Position numbers and translations under genes: made by a program. Shown here one piece after another: positions 1-8,447 of a DNA stretch of 64,000 bases (position 1 is the stretch's first letter; the number at the start of each line of letters is the position of its first letter). The notes below the pieces were generated by a model, which was given only the letters and a program-made list of their open reading frames with translations, had not been told where the DNA came from and searched no databases. The DNA comes from Ottowia flava (GTDB lineage Bacteria > Pseudomonadota > Gammaproteobacteria > Burkholderiales > Burkholderiaceae_C), in NCBI RefSeq assembly GCF_008017535.1, contig NZ_VRUA01000017.1, positions 1-64,000 of the forward strand, read 5' to 3'.

Positions 1-1
1 A

Positions 2-31
2 AAAGGGAACGTCGTTTCAACGTTCCCTTTG
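2..31. terminator. Hairpin terminator at window edge
   Basis: Perfect 11-bp inverted repeat (AAAGGGAACGT at 2-12 with ACGTTCCCTTT at 20-30) around a 7-nt loop. Read on the minus strand it is followed by TTTT and lies downstream of dsbB. Read on the plus strand it ends in TTT and could end a gene left of the window. Probably a bidirectional intrinsic terminator. Confidence 0.6.
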
Positions 32-127
32 TAAGCCATCAGCGAAGCAGTAGGGCTTAACTGACTGGCATTGGCCCGCGAGGGCCGCTTTTTCATGGTC
101 AGGCTGTTCGCACTGCCCGCGCGGGGG

Positions 128-685
128 TCAGGCAGGCATCACGCCGTTGCGAGGCCCGGGCTGTTTGAGCAGCGTGATGAGAATCGCCGCGATGAAGATC
201 AGGAACCAGACGAAGGACCAGTTGGCGATGGTGCCGCCCAGCAAGGTCCAGTCGACCGCGCTGCAGTCGCCGCCGCCCTTGAAGATCATGGGAATGGCGC
301 GCTGCAGGGGGAAGGATTCGATCATTCCGTAGATGTCGCGCCCGCAGGTCGCAAATTCAGGCGGGTACCACTGCAGCCAGCTCTGGCGCGCGGCGGTGAA
401 GGCGCCGAAACCGGCCACGCCCACGGCCATCAGGCCCCAGAAGCGCCAGGCTGCGACCTTGCGGCTGAACGCCGCAATGGCGCAGAACACACCCACCACG
501 ATCAGCGCGTAGCGCTGCACGATGCACATTGGGCACGGATCAAGCCCCACCACGTTCTGCAGGTAAAGAATGCCGAACGCCAGCATGGCGGCACTGATGG
601 CGGCGATGGCGCCGAACACGCGGCGGGGATGGGCGAAGAAGGCGTTGAGCAAAGCGGTTGTCCGAAAAAAGGTCGGTCTGCACAT
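128..685 (-). CDS. dsbB: Disulfide bond formation protein DsbB
   Basis: Inner-membrane quinone reductase that reoxidises periplasmic DsbA. With the ATG at 685 the protein has 185 residues. It shows the two expected cysteine pairs: the CPMC motif (C51, C54) after the first membrane helix, and C114/C141 flanking the second periplasmic loop. Four hydrophobic helices and the QRYAL stretch after CPMC fit the family. The frame stays open to a GTG at 730, but those extra residues look unrelated to DsbB. DsbB is usually near 165-175 residues, so an even later start (the TTG near residue 12) is possible. The reading frame and stop are secure; the start is not. Confidence 0.9.
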   Translation of the reverse strand: MCRPTFFRTTALLNAFFAHPRRVFGAIAAISAAMLAFGILYLQNVVGLDPCPMCIVQRYALIVVGVFCAIAAFSRKVAAWRFWGLMAVGVAGFGAFTAARQSWLQWYPPEFATCGRDIYGMIESFPLQRAIPMIFKGGGDCSAVDWTLLGGTIANWSFVWFLIFIAAILITLLKQPGPRNGVMPA

Positions 686-775
686 GGCAGGCTGCCAGCT
701 AGAGCGCTGCGCCGCGCCGAGGTTCCCCACCGGCGCCGAACGCGCTGCGCCATCAGACAGGTGGCGGCCAAGTTT

Positions 776-840
776 GCTATTTTTTCGATAGCTGGCCGCG
801 CTTTACCCGTCTGCGCAGAAGGCCGATTTTAGGTCAAAAC
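776..840 (+). repeat. Family A dispersed repeat, copy 1
   Basis: Left-end inverted repeat GCTAT (776-780) / ATAGC (788-792), followed by a diverged core and the AGGCCGATTT right end. It lies between the 5' end of dsbB and the 3' end of the FMN reductase gene. Confidence 0.6.
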
Positions 841-891
841 CGCTTGGTGGTCCCGCTCGCCGCCTGGCTTGCGCAGCGGGAGGGCCGGGCC

Positions 892-1449
892 TTACTTGGC
901 CTGCGGGAACTTCCTCACCCAGGCGACGAAGGCGTCCATGATGCCCTGGGCGAATTCTTTGCTCTGTTCGCCCATTTCGCCGTTGACCACCAGCCCGTCC
1001 TTCCACTGGATGAAGGCTTCGTTGCCCGCCAGCGTGGGCATGGCCAGGTAGGCCAGCACGTTGCGCAGGTGCTGCTGAGCCAGCGCGGTGCCGATGACGC
1101 CGACCGACACGCCCATGACGGCGGTCGGCTTGCCTGCCCACACGCTCTTGCCCCAGGGGCGCGACGCCTGGTCGATGGCGTTTTTCAGCACGCCCGGGAT
1201 GGACCGGTTGTATTCGGGTGTGACGAACAGCACGCCGTCGGCCTGCTTGATCTCGTCGCGCAGACGTGCCACGGTCGGGACGGCAGGCGCGGCATCGGCG
1301 TCCTGATCGTACAGCGGCAGATCGTCGATGCGCACGAACGAGAACTTGAAGTCGGCCGGTGCCAGTTTGACGAAAGCCTCGGCAAACTGACGGTTGAAGG
1401 ATTCCTTGCGGATGCTGCCGACGACGACAGCGATATGGGTCTGGCTCAC
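892..1449 (-). CDS. NADPH-dependent FMN reductase
   Basis: Flavodoxin-fold NAD(P)H:FMN/quinone reductase of about 185 residues. The N-terminal GSIRKESFN segment is the FMN-phosphate loop of this family, and TPEYNRSIPG is the signature before helix 4. I chose the GTG at 1449 because the strong ribosome-binding site CAGGAG sits 7 nt upstream and the protein then begins right at the first beta strand. The open frame goes on to 1536 but adds residues with no family likeness. The physiological substrate cannot be read from the sequence. It is transcribed away from the IclR gene, so the two may share the 1450-1573 control region. Confidence 0.88.
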   Translation of the reverse strand: MSQTHIAVVVGSIRKESFNRQFAEAFVKLAPADFKFSFVRIDDLPLYDQDADAAPAVPTVARLRDEIKQADGVLFVTPEYNRSIPGVLKNAIDQASRPWGKSVWAGKPTAVMGVSVGVIGTALAQQHLRNVLAYLAMPTLAGNEAFIQWKDGLVVNGEMGEQSKEFAQGIMDAFVAWVRKFPQAK

Positions 1450-1573
1450 GGAAAAACTCCTGAAAATGCGTGGGAAACACGCGGGGGTGTACTGCAACCG
1501 CGCATCATGCTGCGCCGCGCAAAACCTTGCAGGCAACGCCCTTCACCAGAACGTGTAGGACGACAGGCTGACC

Positions 1574-2440
1574 GTGATAATCGCCCACATGGTCAAGCCA
1601 CTGTCTTCCGACGACCCGCTGGATCTGGCGCCCGACGCCGACCCAGGCCTCTCCGAGCCCAAGCGCCAGCGCCGCATCCAGTCCATCGAGGTCGGCATGC
1701 GAGTGCTGCAGGCGCTGACCGAACAGCAGCGCCCTCTGGCGCTCAAGGAACTGGCCGCGCTGGCCGGCATGCCGCCGGGCAAGGCGCACCCTTATCTGGT
1801 CAGCTTCATGGCCGCGGGCATGGTCAAGCAGAGCCCGCTCACCGGTCATTACGAACTCGGTCCGGCCGCGCTTCAGATGGGGTTGGCCGCGCTGCAGCAG
1901 CTCGATCCACTGACTGAGGCCAGCCAGGAGGCCGCCGTACTCGCCACCCGCGCCGACCTGAGCATCGCGCTGGCGGTGTGGGGCCAACTGGGCCCGACGG
2001 TAGTGCGCCTCGACGAGCCGCGCTACCCGCTGCACGTGAACCTGCGCGTGGGCACCGTGATGTCGCTCTTCAACACCATCACCGGGCGCGTCTTTGCCGC
2101 CTACCTGCCTGAAAAGATGGTGCGCACCATGCTGGAGGACGAGCACCGCCGCGTGGTGGGCGGCCCCAGTGCGGACTTCGATGCGCCCGAGATCCAGCGC
2201 CTGCTGGCCGAGATCCGTGCCAGCGGCATGGGCCGCGGACTGTCGATGCCGCAGCCGGGCGTCAACACCCTGTGCGCGCCAGTGTTCGACGCGGCCGGGC
2301 ACCTGGCGCTGGTGATGACCATGATCGGCCCGCACGGCGAGTTCGGCGCCGAGATCGACAGCCCGGCCGGGCGCCTGCTGCGTGAACATGCCGCCAACGT
2401 CTCGCGGCGCTTGGGCTACGTGGCAGCGCAGACCGATTGA
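1574..2440 (+). CDS. IclR-family transcriptional regulator
   Basis: One-component regulator of 288 residues. A winged helix-turn-helix spans roughly residues 35-95 (QSIEVGMRVLQALTEQ, then ELAALAGMPPGKAHPYL) and the IclR effector-binding domain about 110-280. IclR proteins commonly control aromatic catabolic operons. The MBL/FAD-monooxygenase/VOC operon starting 0.6 kb downstream, with a palindrome over its promoter, is a natural target, but that is inference. The divergent FMN reductase is another possible target. A second in-frame ATG at 1589 is an alternative start. Confidence 0.9.
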   Translation: MIIAHMVKPLSSDDPLDLAPDADPGLSEPKRQRRIQSIEVGMRVLQALTEQQRPLALKELAALAGMPPGKAHPYLVSFMAAGMVKQSPLTGHYELGPAALQMGLAALQQLDPLTEASQEAAVLATRADLSIALAVWGQLGPTVVRLDEPRYPLHVNLRVGTVMSLFNTITGRVFAAYLPEKMVRTMLEDEHRRVVGGPSADFDAPEIQRLLAEIRASGMGRGLSMPQPGVNTLCAPVFDAAGHLALVMTMIGPHGEFGAEIDSPAGRLLREHAANVSRRLGYVAAQTD

Positions 2441-2484
2441 TCGACCGGGCACATCCGCCCGTCTTTTCAGGACATCCGATACCC

Positions 2485-2925
2485 ATGGCACTGTATTTCC
2501 CCGCTCCCCCCACCCGTAAGTGGGCGCGCTGCAGCGCGTCGGCCGCCGCCTTCGCCTGCCTGCTCGGCGCCTTCAGCGCCGCAGCGCACGCCGATGACAG
2601 TGACTATTCGGCCAGCTACCGCAGTTGCATGGACAAGGCCAGTGGGGTGACGGCGTCGATGATCGATTGCATCGGCGTGGAACTGCAGCGCCAGGACCAG
2701 CGGCTCAATGCGGCTTACCGCCAATTTCAGCAGACGCTCAAGCCAGCGCGCCGCCAACAGCTGCAAGCGGTGCAGCGCGAGTGGCTGCAGTACCGCCAAG
2801 CCAACTGCCGCTTCCAGGGCGACCCCGATGGCGGCACCGCCGCGCGCGTGGCGGGCAATGCCTGTGTGTTGGCGATGACTGCCACGCGAGCGCGCGAACT
2901 CGAACAGATGATGCCGGTGCGTTGA
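2485..2925 (+). CDS. Secreted LprI-like (DUF1311) protein
   Basis: Protein of 146 residues from the ATG at 2485. It has a basic N-terminus, a hydrophobic segment ending in a plausible AHA-D signal-peptidase site, then a helical domain. Conserved-looking cysteines (YRSCMDKA, MIDCIGVEL, ANCRF, NACVL) and the QREWLQYRQANC stretch are typical of the LprI N-terminal family, some members of which inhibit lysozyme. The frame opens 48 nt earlier at a TTG overlapping the iclR stop, but that would bury the signal peptide. The role here is unknown. Confidence 0.82.
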   Translation: MALYFPAPPTRKWARCSASAAAFACLLGAFSAAAHADDSDYSASYRSCMDKASGVTASMIDCIGVELQRQDQRLNAAYRQFQQTLKPARRQQLQAVQREWLQYRQANCRFQGDPDGGTAARVAGNACVLAMTATRARELEQMMPVR

Positions 2926-2997
2926 CGTATTTCGGGTCTGCGCGCCTGGCGGCACCCGGGGTCGCGTGCGCCGCCACTGAAATTAAACATTAACGAA

Positions 2998-3030
2998 CGA
3001 ATTGACGAATAGATAATTCGCGCGCACAAT
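2998..3030 (+). promoter_or_regulatory. Sigma70 promoter with overlapping palindrome
   Basis: TTGACG (3002-3007), 17-bp spacer, CACAAT (3025-3030): a good sigma70 promoter in front of the MBL gene. The inverted repeat CGAATT (2998-3003) / AATTCG (3015-3020) overlaps the -35 box and spacer, as an operator would. The IclR protein upstream is the obvious candidate to bind it; this is inference. Confidence 0.65.
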
Positions 3031-3069
3031 CCGGCCCACCGATTCCCACCCCACGGAGACCGCATCCCC

Positions 3070-4035
3070 ATGGCCGACAAAAAATTCGCCTCCCACGCCG
3101 ACCTCGAAGAAAAGCAGATCAGCTGGGACAAGCTCAGCGACAACGCCTACGCCTACACGGCTGAAGGCGACCCCAACACCGGCGTCATCATCGGTGACGA
3201 CGGCTGCATGATCATCGACGCCACCGCCACGCCCGTGGCCGCGCAAGGCGTCATCCAGAAGATCCGCGAGATCACCGACAAGCCCATCAAGTACGTGGTG
3301 CTGACCCACTACCACGCCGTGCGCGTGCTGGGCGCCAGTGGGTACAAGAACGAAGGCTTGGAGCAGATCATCGCCAGCCACGACACCTGGGACCTGATCG
3401 TCGAGCGCGGCCAGCAGGATATGGATTCGGAGATCGGCCGCTTCCCGCGCCTGTTCCAGGCCGTCGAAAGCGTGCCCGGCCTGACCTGGCCCACCATGAC
3501 CTTCACCGGCGAGATGACCGTGTGGCTGGGCAAGCTGGAGGTCAAGATCAAGCAGGTGGGCCGCGGCCACACCAAGGGCGACACCATCGTCTACCTGCCC
3601 AGCCAGAACATCTGCTTCTCGGGCGATCTGGTGGAAGCCGACGCCGCCTGCTACACCGGCGACGCCTACCTGGCCGACTGGCCGCAGACGCTGGACAACC
3701 TGGCCGCCATGAAGTTCGACAAGCTGGTGCCCGGCCGTGGCCCCACGCTGATGACGCCCGACGCCGTCGCCAAAGGTCTGGCCTACACACGCGACTTCGT
3801 CAGCACGCTCTACAGCAGCGCCCAGGAAGCCGTGGCGCAGGGCATGGACCTGAACGCCACCATGAAGCACACGCGCAGCAAGATGGACCCGAAGTTCGCT
3901 CAGGTCTTCATCTACGAGCACTGCCTGCCCTTCGACGTGACCCGTGCGCACGACGAGGCCAGCGGCATCCGCGACCCGCGGATCTGGACCGCGGAGCGGG
4001 ATCAGCAGATGTGGCATGAGCTGCAGAAGGTTTAA
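3070..4035 (+). CDS. MBL-fold metallo-hydrolase
   Basis: Metallo-beta-lactamase-fold protein of 321 residues, first gene of the aromatic operon, with GGAG upstream of its ATG. Strand 2 ends in CMIIDAT. The first metal motif reads THYHAVR (residues 79-85), so H80 and H82 are present but the usual Asp-His of HxHxDH is Val-Arg. Later ligand positions look intact (GRGHTKGD, CFSGDLV). The enzyme therefore probably binds metal differently from a canonical hydrolase. I recall related Burkholderiales proteins with the same HYHAVRVLGAS, so this may be a subfamily trait. The context suggests action on an aromatic ring-cleavage product. Confidence 0.85.
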   Translation: MADKKFASHADLEEKQISWDKLSDNAYAYTAEGDPNTGVIIGDDGCMIIDATATPVAAQGVIQKIREITDKPIKYVVLTHYHAVRVLGASGYKNEGLEQIIASHDTWDLIVERGQQDMDSEIGRFPRLFQAVESVPGLTWPTMTFTGEMTVWLGKLEVKIKQVGRGHTKGDTIVYLPSQNICFSGDLVEADAACYTGDAYLADWPQTLDNLAAMKFDKLVPGRGPTLMTPDAVAKGLAYTRDFVSTLYSSAQEAVAQGMDLNATMKHTRSKMDPKFAQVFIYEHCLPFDVTRAHDEASGIRDPRIWTAERDQQMWHELQKV

Positions 4036-4136
4036 CCCCCTGAGGCGCTGACGCGCCATCCCTCTTTTGCTGCGCAAGGGGGACGACGCCGATGTGCGGC
4101 GCAGGTCCGCACATGGCGTCCGCTGGGCGGGTGCGC
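4036..4136 (+). repeat. Family B repeat with conserved hairpin, copy 1
   Basis: GGCGC-TGAC-GCGCC hairpin, then a larger one: GACGCC (4085-4090) and ATGTGCGG (4092-4099) pair with CCGCACAT (4107-4114) and GGCGTC (4115-4120), with one bulged base and loop CGCAGGT. It starts directly after the MBL stop codon. The copy at 29.3 kb has the same loop and a changed but still paired stem. Confidence 0.75.
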
Positions 4137-4198
4137 ACTTTGCGCAGCGTGCGCGAGGTTGGACGGTCAGCGACGTCGCTTTGTGGGACCGCAATTGC

Positions 4199-4260
4199 TT
4201 CTCAATTGATAGCTGCTTGCGCAGGTAGTTGTAGGGCCAGAGGCCAAAAAGACTTAAAAA
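4199..4260 (+). repeat. Family A dispersed repeat, copy 2
   Basis: Near-consensus copy: ATAGCTGC then TTGCGCAGGTAGTTGTAGGG, CCAGAGGCC, and an A-rich right end (GACTTAAAAA). It lies 32 nt upstream of the FAD monooxygenase start, inside the operon's intercistronic gap. Confidence 0.85.
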
Positions 4261-4292
4261 TCGTTCCGATCGCCGGAACACAGGAGACACAG

Positions 4293-5972
4293 GTGCAAAA
4301 GACCTTCACCTACCCCAAGTTCACATACGAGCGGCCGCCGGAGATTGCCGAAGGGCGCCCCGGGCATTACCCGGTGATCGTCATCGGCGCCGGCCCGGTG
4401 GGGCTGACGACGGCGATCGATCTGGCGCAGCAGGGGCAGGACGTGCTGCTGCTGGACGACGACGACACGGTGTCGATCGGCTCGCGCGGCGTGTGCTACG
4501 CCAAGCGCACGCTGGAGGTGCTGGACCGCATCGGCTGCGACAACCGCTTTGTCGACAAGGGCGTCAGCTGGGACGTGGGCCGCACCTTCTTTGGCGAAGG
4601 CGAGGTGTTCAACTTCAACCTGCGCCCGCAGGACCGCCACCTGCGCCCCGGCATGATCAACCTGCAGCAGTACTACCTGGAAGAGTTTCTGGTGCAGCGC
4701 TCGGACGAGCTGCCGCAGCTGCACAAGCGCTTCAAGAGCAAGGTGACGGCCGTCGCGCCCGGCGCCGAGCGCGTCACGCTGCAGGTCGAAACGCCCGATG
4801 GCCCCTACACGCTGACGACCGATTGGCTGGTGGTGGCCGACGGCGCGCGCAGCCCGGTCCGCACCATGCTGGGCCTGGACATCGACGGCAAGGTCTTCAT
4901 GGACCGCTTTCTGATCGCCGATGTGGTGATGAAGGCCGACTTCCCGGCCGAGCGCTGGTTCTGGTTCGACCCGCCCTTTCACCCCAACCAGAGCGTGCTG
5001 CTGCACAAGCAGGCCGACAACGTCTGGCGCATCGACTTCCAGCTCGGCTGGCAGGCCGATCCGGTGGAAGAGAAAAAGCCCGAGAACGTCATCCCGCGCA
5101 TCAAGGCCATGCTGGCGGCGCAAGGGGGATCGGAGCGCGAATTCGAGCTGGAATGGGTCAGCGTCTACACCTTCCAGTGCCGCCGCATGAACCGCTTCAC
5201 CCATGGTCGCGTGCTGTTCGTGGGCGACGCGGCGCACCAGGTCTCGCCCTTCGGCGCGCGCGGCGCCAACAGCGGCATCCAGGACGCCGACAACCTGAGC
5301 TGGAAGCTCAAGCTGGTCATGGCTGGCCAGGCGCCCGCCACGCTGCTGGACAGCTACCACGAAGAGCGCTCCTACGCGGCGGACGAGAACCTGCTCAATT
5401 CGACCCGCTCCACCGACTTCATCACGCCCAAGAGCGCCACCAGCAAGACCTTTCGCAACGCCGTGCTCAGTCTGGCGGGCAAATACCCGTTTGCGCGCGC
5501 GCTGGTCAATTCCGGGCGCCTCTCGGTGCCGAGCTGGCTGGCCGATTCGCGCCTGAACACGCCCGACAGCGACGGCTTTGCCGGCGACATGATCCCGGGC
5601 GCCCCGCTGCTGGACGCGCCGGTGCAGGTCGCAGGGCAGCCCACGTGGCTGCTGCACCAGTTGGGCAACCGCTTCCAGCTGCTGTACTACACCGACGACG
5701 CCAGCCAGATCGACGCGGCGACGCTGGACGGCCTGGCGGCGCTGAACCGTCTGCCGATCGGCATTGAAGCCGTGGTGGTCGCCCCGCGCGGCCAGGCCGG
5801 CGCCGGCCTGAAGACGCTGACCGACGCCGAAGGCTGCGTGCGCGAGCGCTACGACCTGGCGCCCGGCAGCACCTACCTGCTGCGCCCCGACCAGCACGTG
5901 GCCGCCCGCTGGCGCGGCTTTGACGCCGCCCGTGCCCAGGCCGCGCTGGCGCGTGCCACCTGCAACGCCTGA
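4293..5972 (+). CDS. FAD-dependent aromatic monooxygenase
   Basis: Class A flavoprotein hydroxylase of 559 residues, resembling the 3-(3-hydroxyphenyl)propionate / phenol hydroxylase group. It shows the Rossmann motif GAGPVG (G32, G34, G37), the middle motif VVADGARSPVR, and the FAD-ribose motif GDAAHQVSPFGARG near residue 310. The C-terminal region resembles the thioredoxin-like tail of these enzymes. The start is GTG 4293 with CAGGAG just upstream; the longer open frame from 4092 merely reads through repeats B and A. It would insert one oxygen into a phenolic ring using NAD(P)H. The downstream VOC and upstream MBL genes suggest hydroxylation followed by ring cleavage and hydrolysis. The substrate is not determinable from sequence. 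Confidence 0.9.
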   Translation: MQKTFTYPKFTYERPPEIAEGRPGHYPVIVIGAGPVGLTTAIDLAQQGQDVLLLDDDDTVSIGSRGVCYAKRTLEVLDRIGCDNRFVDKGVSWDVGRTFFGEGEVFNFNLRPQDRHLRPGMINLQQYYLEEFLVQRSDELPQLHKRFKSKVTAVAPGAERVTLQVETPDGPYTLTTDWLVVADGARSPVRTMLGLDIDGKVFMDRFLIADVVMKADFPAERWFWFDPPFHPNQSVLLHKQADNVWRIDFQLGWQADPVEEKKPENVIPRIKAMLAAQGGSEREFELEWVSVYTFQCRRMNRFTHGRVLFVGDAAHQVSPFGARGANSGIQDADNLSWKLKLVMAGQAPATLLDSYHEERSYAADENLLNSTRSTDFITPKSATSKTFRNAVLSLAGKYPFARALVNSGRLSVPSWLADSRLNTPDSDGFAGDMIPGAPLLDAPVQVAGQPTWLLHQLGNRFQLLYYTDDASQIDAATLDGLAALNRLPIGIEAVVVAPRGQAGAGLKTLTDAEGCVRERYDLAPGSTYLLRPDQHVAARWRGFDAARAQAALARATCNA

Positions 5973-5987
5973 AACCCGAGGTCTGCC

Positions 5988-6221
5988 ATGCCCCTGAACA
6001 CCGACCCCAATTTCCGCGAAGCCGGCAAGCGCTACTTCCAGACCTTCTCGCCGGGCGACGACTTCTATGAAGCGCTGATCGAGATGCACCGCGAGCTGAG
6101 CGACGATCAGAGCGCCGTCGTCAACGCGCGCCTGATCCTGCTGCTGTCCAACCACATCGGCGACATTGCCGTGCTGCGCGAAGCCATGCAGATCGCGCGC
6201 GCCGATGTTCAAATGGATTGA
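5988..6221 (+). CDS. DUF2783 domain protein
   Basis: Small 77-residue protein lying between the monooxygenase (15-nt gap) and the VOC gene. Its composition (DDFYEALIEMHREL, then NARLILLLSNHIGD) fits the DUF2783 family as I remember it; members are found next to FAD-dependent aromatic hydroxylases. It is mostly helical and lacks signal peptide and cysteines. The function is unknown; a small accessory subunit or chaperone for the monooxygenase is a guess from linkage. Confidence 0.8.
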   Translation: MPLNTDPNFREAGKRYFQTFSPGDDFYEALIEMHRELSDDQSAVVNARLILLLSNHIGDIAVLREAMQIARADVQMD

Positions 6222-6253
6222 TTGACCGCTACCGACGCAAGGAGACCTTAGCC

Positions 6254-6799
6254 ATGCCCTTCATCGACCGCATCCACCACGTCGCCTACCGCTGCAAGAA
6301 CGCCAAGCAGACCGTCGAGTGGTACCAGAAGTACCTCGACATGGATTTCATCCTGGCGATCGCCGAGAACGAAGTCCCCTCCACCAAGGAGCCGGACCCG
6401 TACATGCACATCTTCCTGGACGCGGGCAACGGCAACGTGCTGGCGTTCTTCGAGCTGCCAACCCGCCCCGAGATGGGCCGCGACGAGAACACCCCGGCCT
6501 GGACCCAGCACCTGGCGCTGAAGGTCGATTCGATGGAGACGCTGGACAAAGTCAAGGCCAAACTGGAAGCCGATGGCATCGGCGTGATCGGTCCCACGGA
6601 CCACACCATCTTCAAGTCCATCTACTTTTTCGACCCCTCTGGCCACCGCCTGGAGCTGGCCGTCGACACCGCCACGCCGCAGATGAACAAGGCGCTGGAT
6701 GCCGTCAAGTGGGACATGCTCAATGAGTGGGACCGCACCAAGAAAGCGCCGCAGCACGCGCGCTGGATGCACGACGGCAGCGCGGTCGAGTCGCACTGA
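6254..6799 (+). CDS. VOC family protein (extradiol dioxygenase-like)
   Basis: 181-residue vicinal-oxygen-chelate protein with two beta-alpha-beta-beta-beta units: the first starts at RIHHVAYRCKN, the second at TQHLALKVDSMETL. Likely metal ligands are the His in IHHVAY, the His in TQHLAL and the Glu in GHRLELAVD. This fits glyoxalase/extradiol dioxygenase enzymes. The start at 6254 has AAGGAG upstream; the frame open from 6218 is longer. It is the last gene before a terminator. In an operon with a ring hydroxylase, ring cleavage of a dihydroxylated aromatic is the likely role. Confidence 0.85.
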   Translation: MPFIDRIHHVAYRCKNAKQTVEWYQKYLDMDFILAIAENEVPSTKEPDPYMHIFLDAGNGNVLAFFELPTRPEMGRDENTPAWTQHLALKVDSMETLDKVKAKLEADGIGVIGPTDHTIFKSIYFFDPSGHRLELAVDTATPQMNKALDAVKWDMLNEWDRTKKAPQHARWMHDGSAVESH

Positions 6800-6830
6800 C
6801 GCGGCGACGCAAGCGCCCTCGCCCCGAACC

Positions 6831-6852
6831 AGGCGGTCATTGACCGCCTTTT
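6831..6852 (+). terminator. Intrinsic terminator after the aromatic operon
   Basis: AGGCGGTC (6831-6838), 3-nt loop, GACCGCCT (6842-6849), followed by TTTT. It closes the MBL-monooxygenase-DUF2783-VOC operon 32 nt after its last stop. Confidence 0.8.
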
Positions 6853-6873
6853 CATGCCTGGGCAAGGCATGGT

Positions 6874-6938
6874 CAGCTATGCTTACAGTAGCTGCCAGCG
6901 CAGACAGGTCTTTGTCTTTGGGCCCATCTAATTCAACA
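6874..6938 (+). repeat. Family A repeat, diverged copy
   Basis: AGCTAT / TAGCT left ends and GCTGCCAGCGCAGACAGG, then a diverged GGGCCCATCTAATTCAA right end. Clearly related in layout but well off the consensus core. Confidence 0.45.
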
Positions 6939-7121
6939 AATCGACGATCTGGCATGGATGGGCCAGCCAGCGTCCGTCGCCGCACAGCGGCTTGACCCCA
7001 CCGCCTGGCCGATATCCAGCGGCCCCACCCCGTATTTCGTAGCGTTCTGACACAATTGCGGCTGCCGCCGTCGCTCCGTCTGGGGGTAACCGCGTCCTTT
7101 CACCCTTGCCTGCTGTACCCC

Positions 7122-8447
7122 ATGGCCGCCCTTTCTGCCCCTGCCTCCCTCTCCGATGACGACGAACGCCCGGCGGCGATCGCGCCGTTCTGGCAGCGGT
7201 TGAACAACTTCTTCCTGTTCCCGTTCCAGGTCGAGCCGCTGATCTTCATGACGCTGCTGGCGCTGGGCAGTTTTGGGTTGTTTTTGCCCTGGGTGGCGCG
7301 CATCCTGATCGCCATCGGCCTGCTGCTGGGCGCGAGCCGCTACGCCTTCAAGGTGGCGGCGCTGGCCTCGCGCGGCGTGCTGCACAGCCGCGACTACACC
7401 AACGCGCTGAACGACCCGGACTGGAAGGTCCTGCCCTGGAAGTTCTTCGCCGTCCTGCTGGTGCATGGCTTGGTGATCGGCTTTCTGGGCAGCCAGAACG
7501 AGTGGCTGGGCTTGCTGGCATCGCTGGTGTCGTCGCTGCTGCTGCCCGCCACGCTGATGGTGCTGATCCAGTCGGCCAGCCTGCGCGCGGCGCTCAACCC
7601 GTTCGAGCTGCTGGGCACCATGACCGACATCGGCGCGCAATATCTGTTGCTCTGCCTGTTCCTGTTCCTGCTGCAAGCGGGCTTCCCCAAGGCGGTCGAG
7701 CTGCTGCTGCCGATCACGCCGGGCTGGCTGCTGCTGCCCATGCTGACCTTCTGCGCGGTGTACTTCCTGTGGGTGATGGCCGCACTGATCGGCTACGTGA
7801 TGTACCAGCACCACGGGTCGCTCGACATCGACCTGCTGCGCGAGCCCGAACCCGACGCCGCCGCCGTGGCCGCGCGTCCGGTCAAGACCGAAGCCCAAGT
7901 GCGCGACGCGGAAGTGGCCGAGCTGGTGCAAAAAGGCGATCTGAACGGCGCCATCGCCCAGGCGCGCGAATGGGCGCGCGTGGGCTTTGACAACGTTTCT
8001 GACCAGCGCCGCTACCACCGCGTGCTGCTGCTGGACGACGTGCATTCCGGCCGGCTGCGCGACCACACCCAGCGCTACCTGCCGCTGCTGCTGATCCGCA
8101 AGCTGGGCCCCGAGGCGCTAGAAGCGCACGCCGCCGTGCTGAAGCGGATCCCCGACTTCGCCATCGACAAGGCCGACACCACGCTCGCCCTGGCCGAACA
8201 GGCCTGGAAGCGCATGGACGCCAAGCAGACCATCGCCCTGCTGCGCGGCTTTGACCGGCATTACCCTGGCGTGGTGGAGATCCCGCGCGCCTACGAGTTG
8301 ATCATCCGCGCGCTCAAGCAAGGCCTGGGCAAGGGCGACAAGGCCATGCCGGTGATGCAGGCCATGCAGCGCCGCTACCCCGACCACCCGTCGACGCAGG
8401 AAGCCGCCTGGGTGCTGCGCGACGAGCTCGAAAAGCTATCTTCCTGA
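7122..8447 (+). CDS. Membrane protein with C-terminal TPR-like region
   Basis: 441 residues from the ATG at 7122 (the frame opens at 7056). The N-terminal ~220 residues hold five or six hydrophobic helices (for example LIFMTLLALGSFGLFLPW and YLLLCLFLFLLQAGF). The C-terminal half is soluble and helical with TPR-like spacing (VAELVQKGDLNGAIAQAREW; TTLALAEQAWKRMDAKQ). The pattern suggests an inner-membrane scaffold with a cytoplasmic repeat domain; no function is assigned. Its stop codon TGA (8445-8447) overlaps the left arm of a family A repeat, so the last residues derive from or abut that element. Confidence 0.75.
   Translation: MAALSAPASLSDDDERPAAIAPFWQRLNNFFLFPFQVEPLIFMTLLALGSFGLFLPWVARILIAIGLLLGASRYAFKVAALASRGVLHSRDYTNALNDPDWKVLPWKFFAVLLVHGLVIGFLGSQNEWLGLLASLVSSLLLPATLMVLIQSASLRAALNPFELLGTMTDIGAQYLLLCLFLFLLQAGFPKAVELLLPITPGWLLLPMLTFCAVYFLWVMAALIGYVMYQHHGSLDIDLLREPEPDAAAVAARPVKTEAQVRDAEVAELVQKGDLNGAIAQAREWARVGFDNVSDQRRYHRVLLLDDVHSGRLRDHTQRYLPLLLIRKLGPEALEAHAAVLKRIPDFAIDKADTTLALAEQAWKRMDAKQTIALLRGFDRHYPGVVEIPRAYELIIRALKQGLGKGDKAMPVMQAMQRRYPDHPSTQEAAWVLRDELEKLSS

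Noticed and set aside
844-1917. Long plus-strand frame opposite the FMN reductase
   Set aside because: Arg/His/Gly-rich antisense shadow typical of GC-rich DNA; no motif.
4092-4292. N-terminal extension of the FAD monooxygenase (open frame from 4092)
   Set aside because: It reads through repeats B and A; GTG 4293 has a good ribosome-binding site and starts where homologues start.
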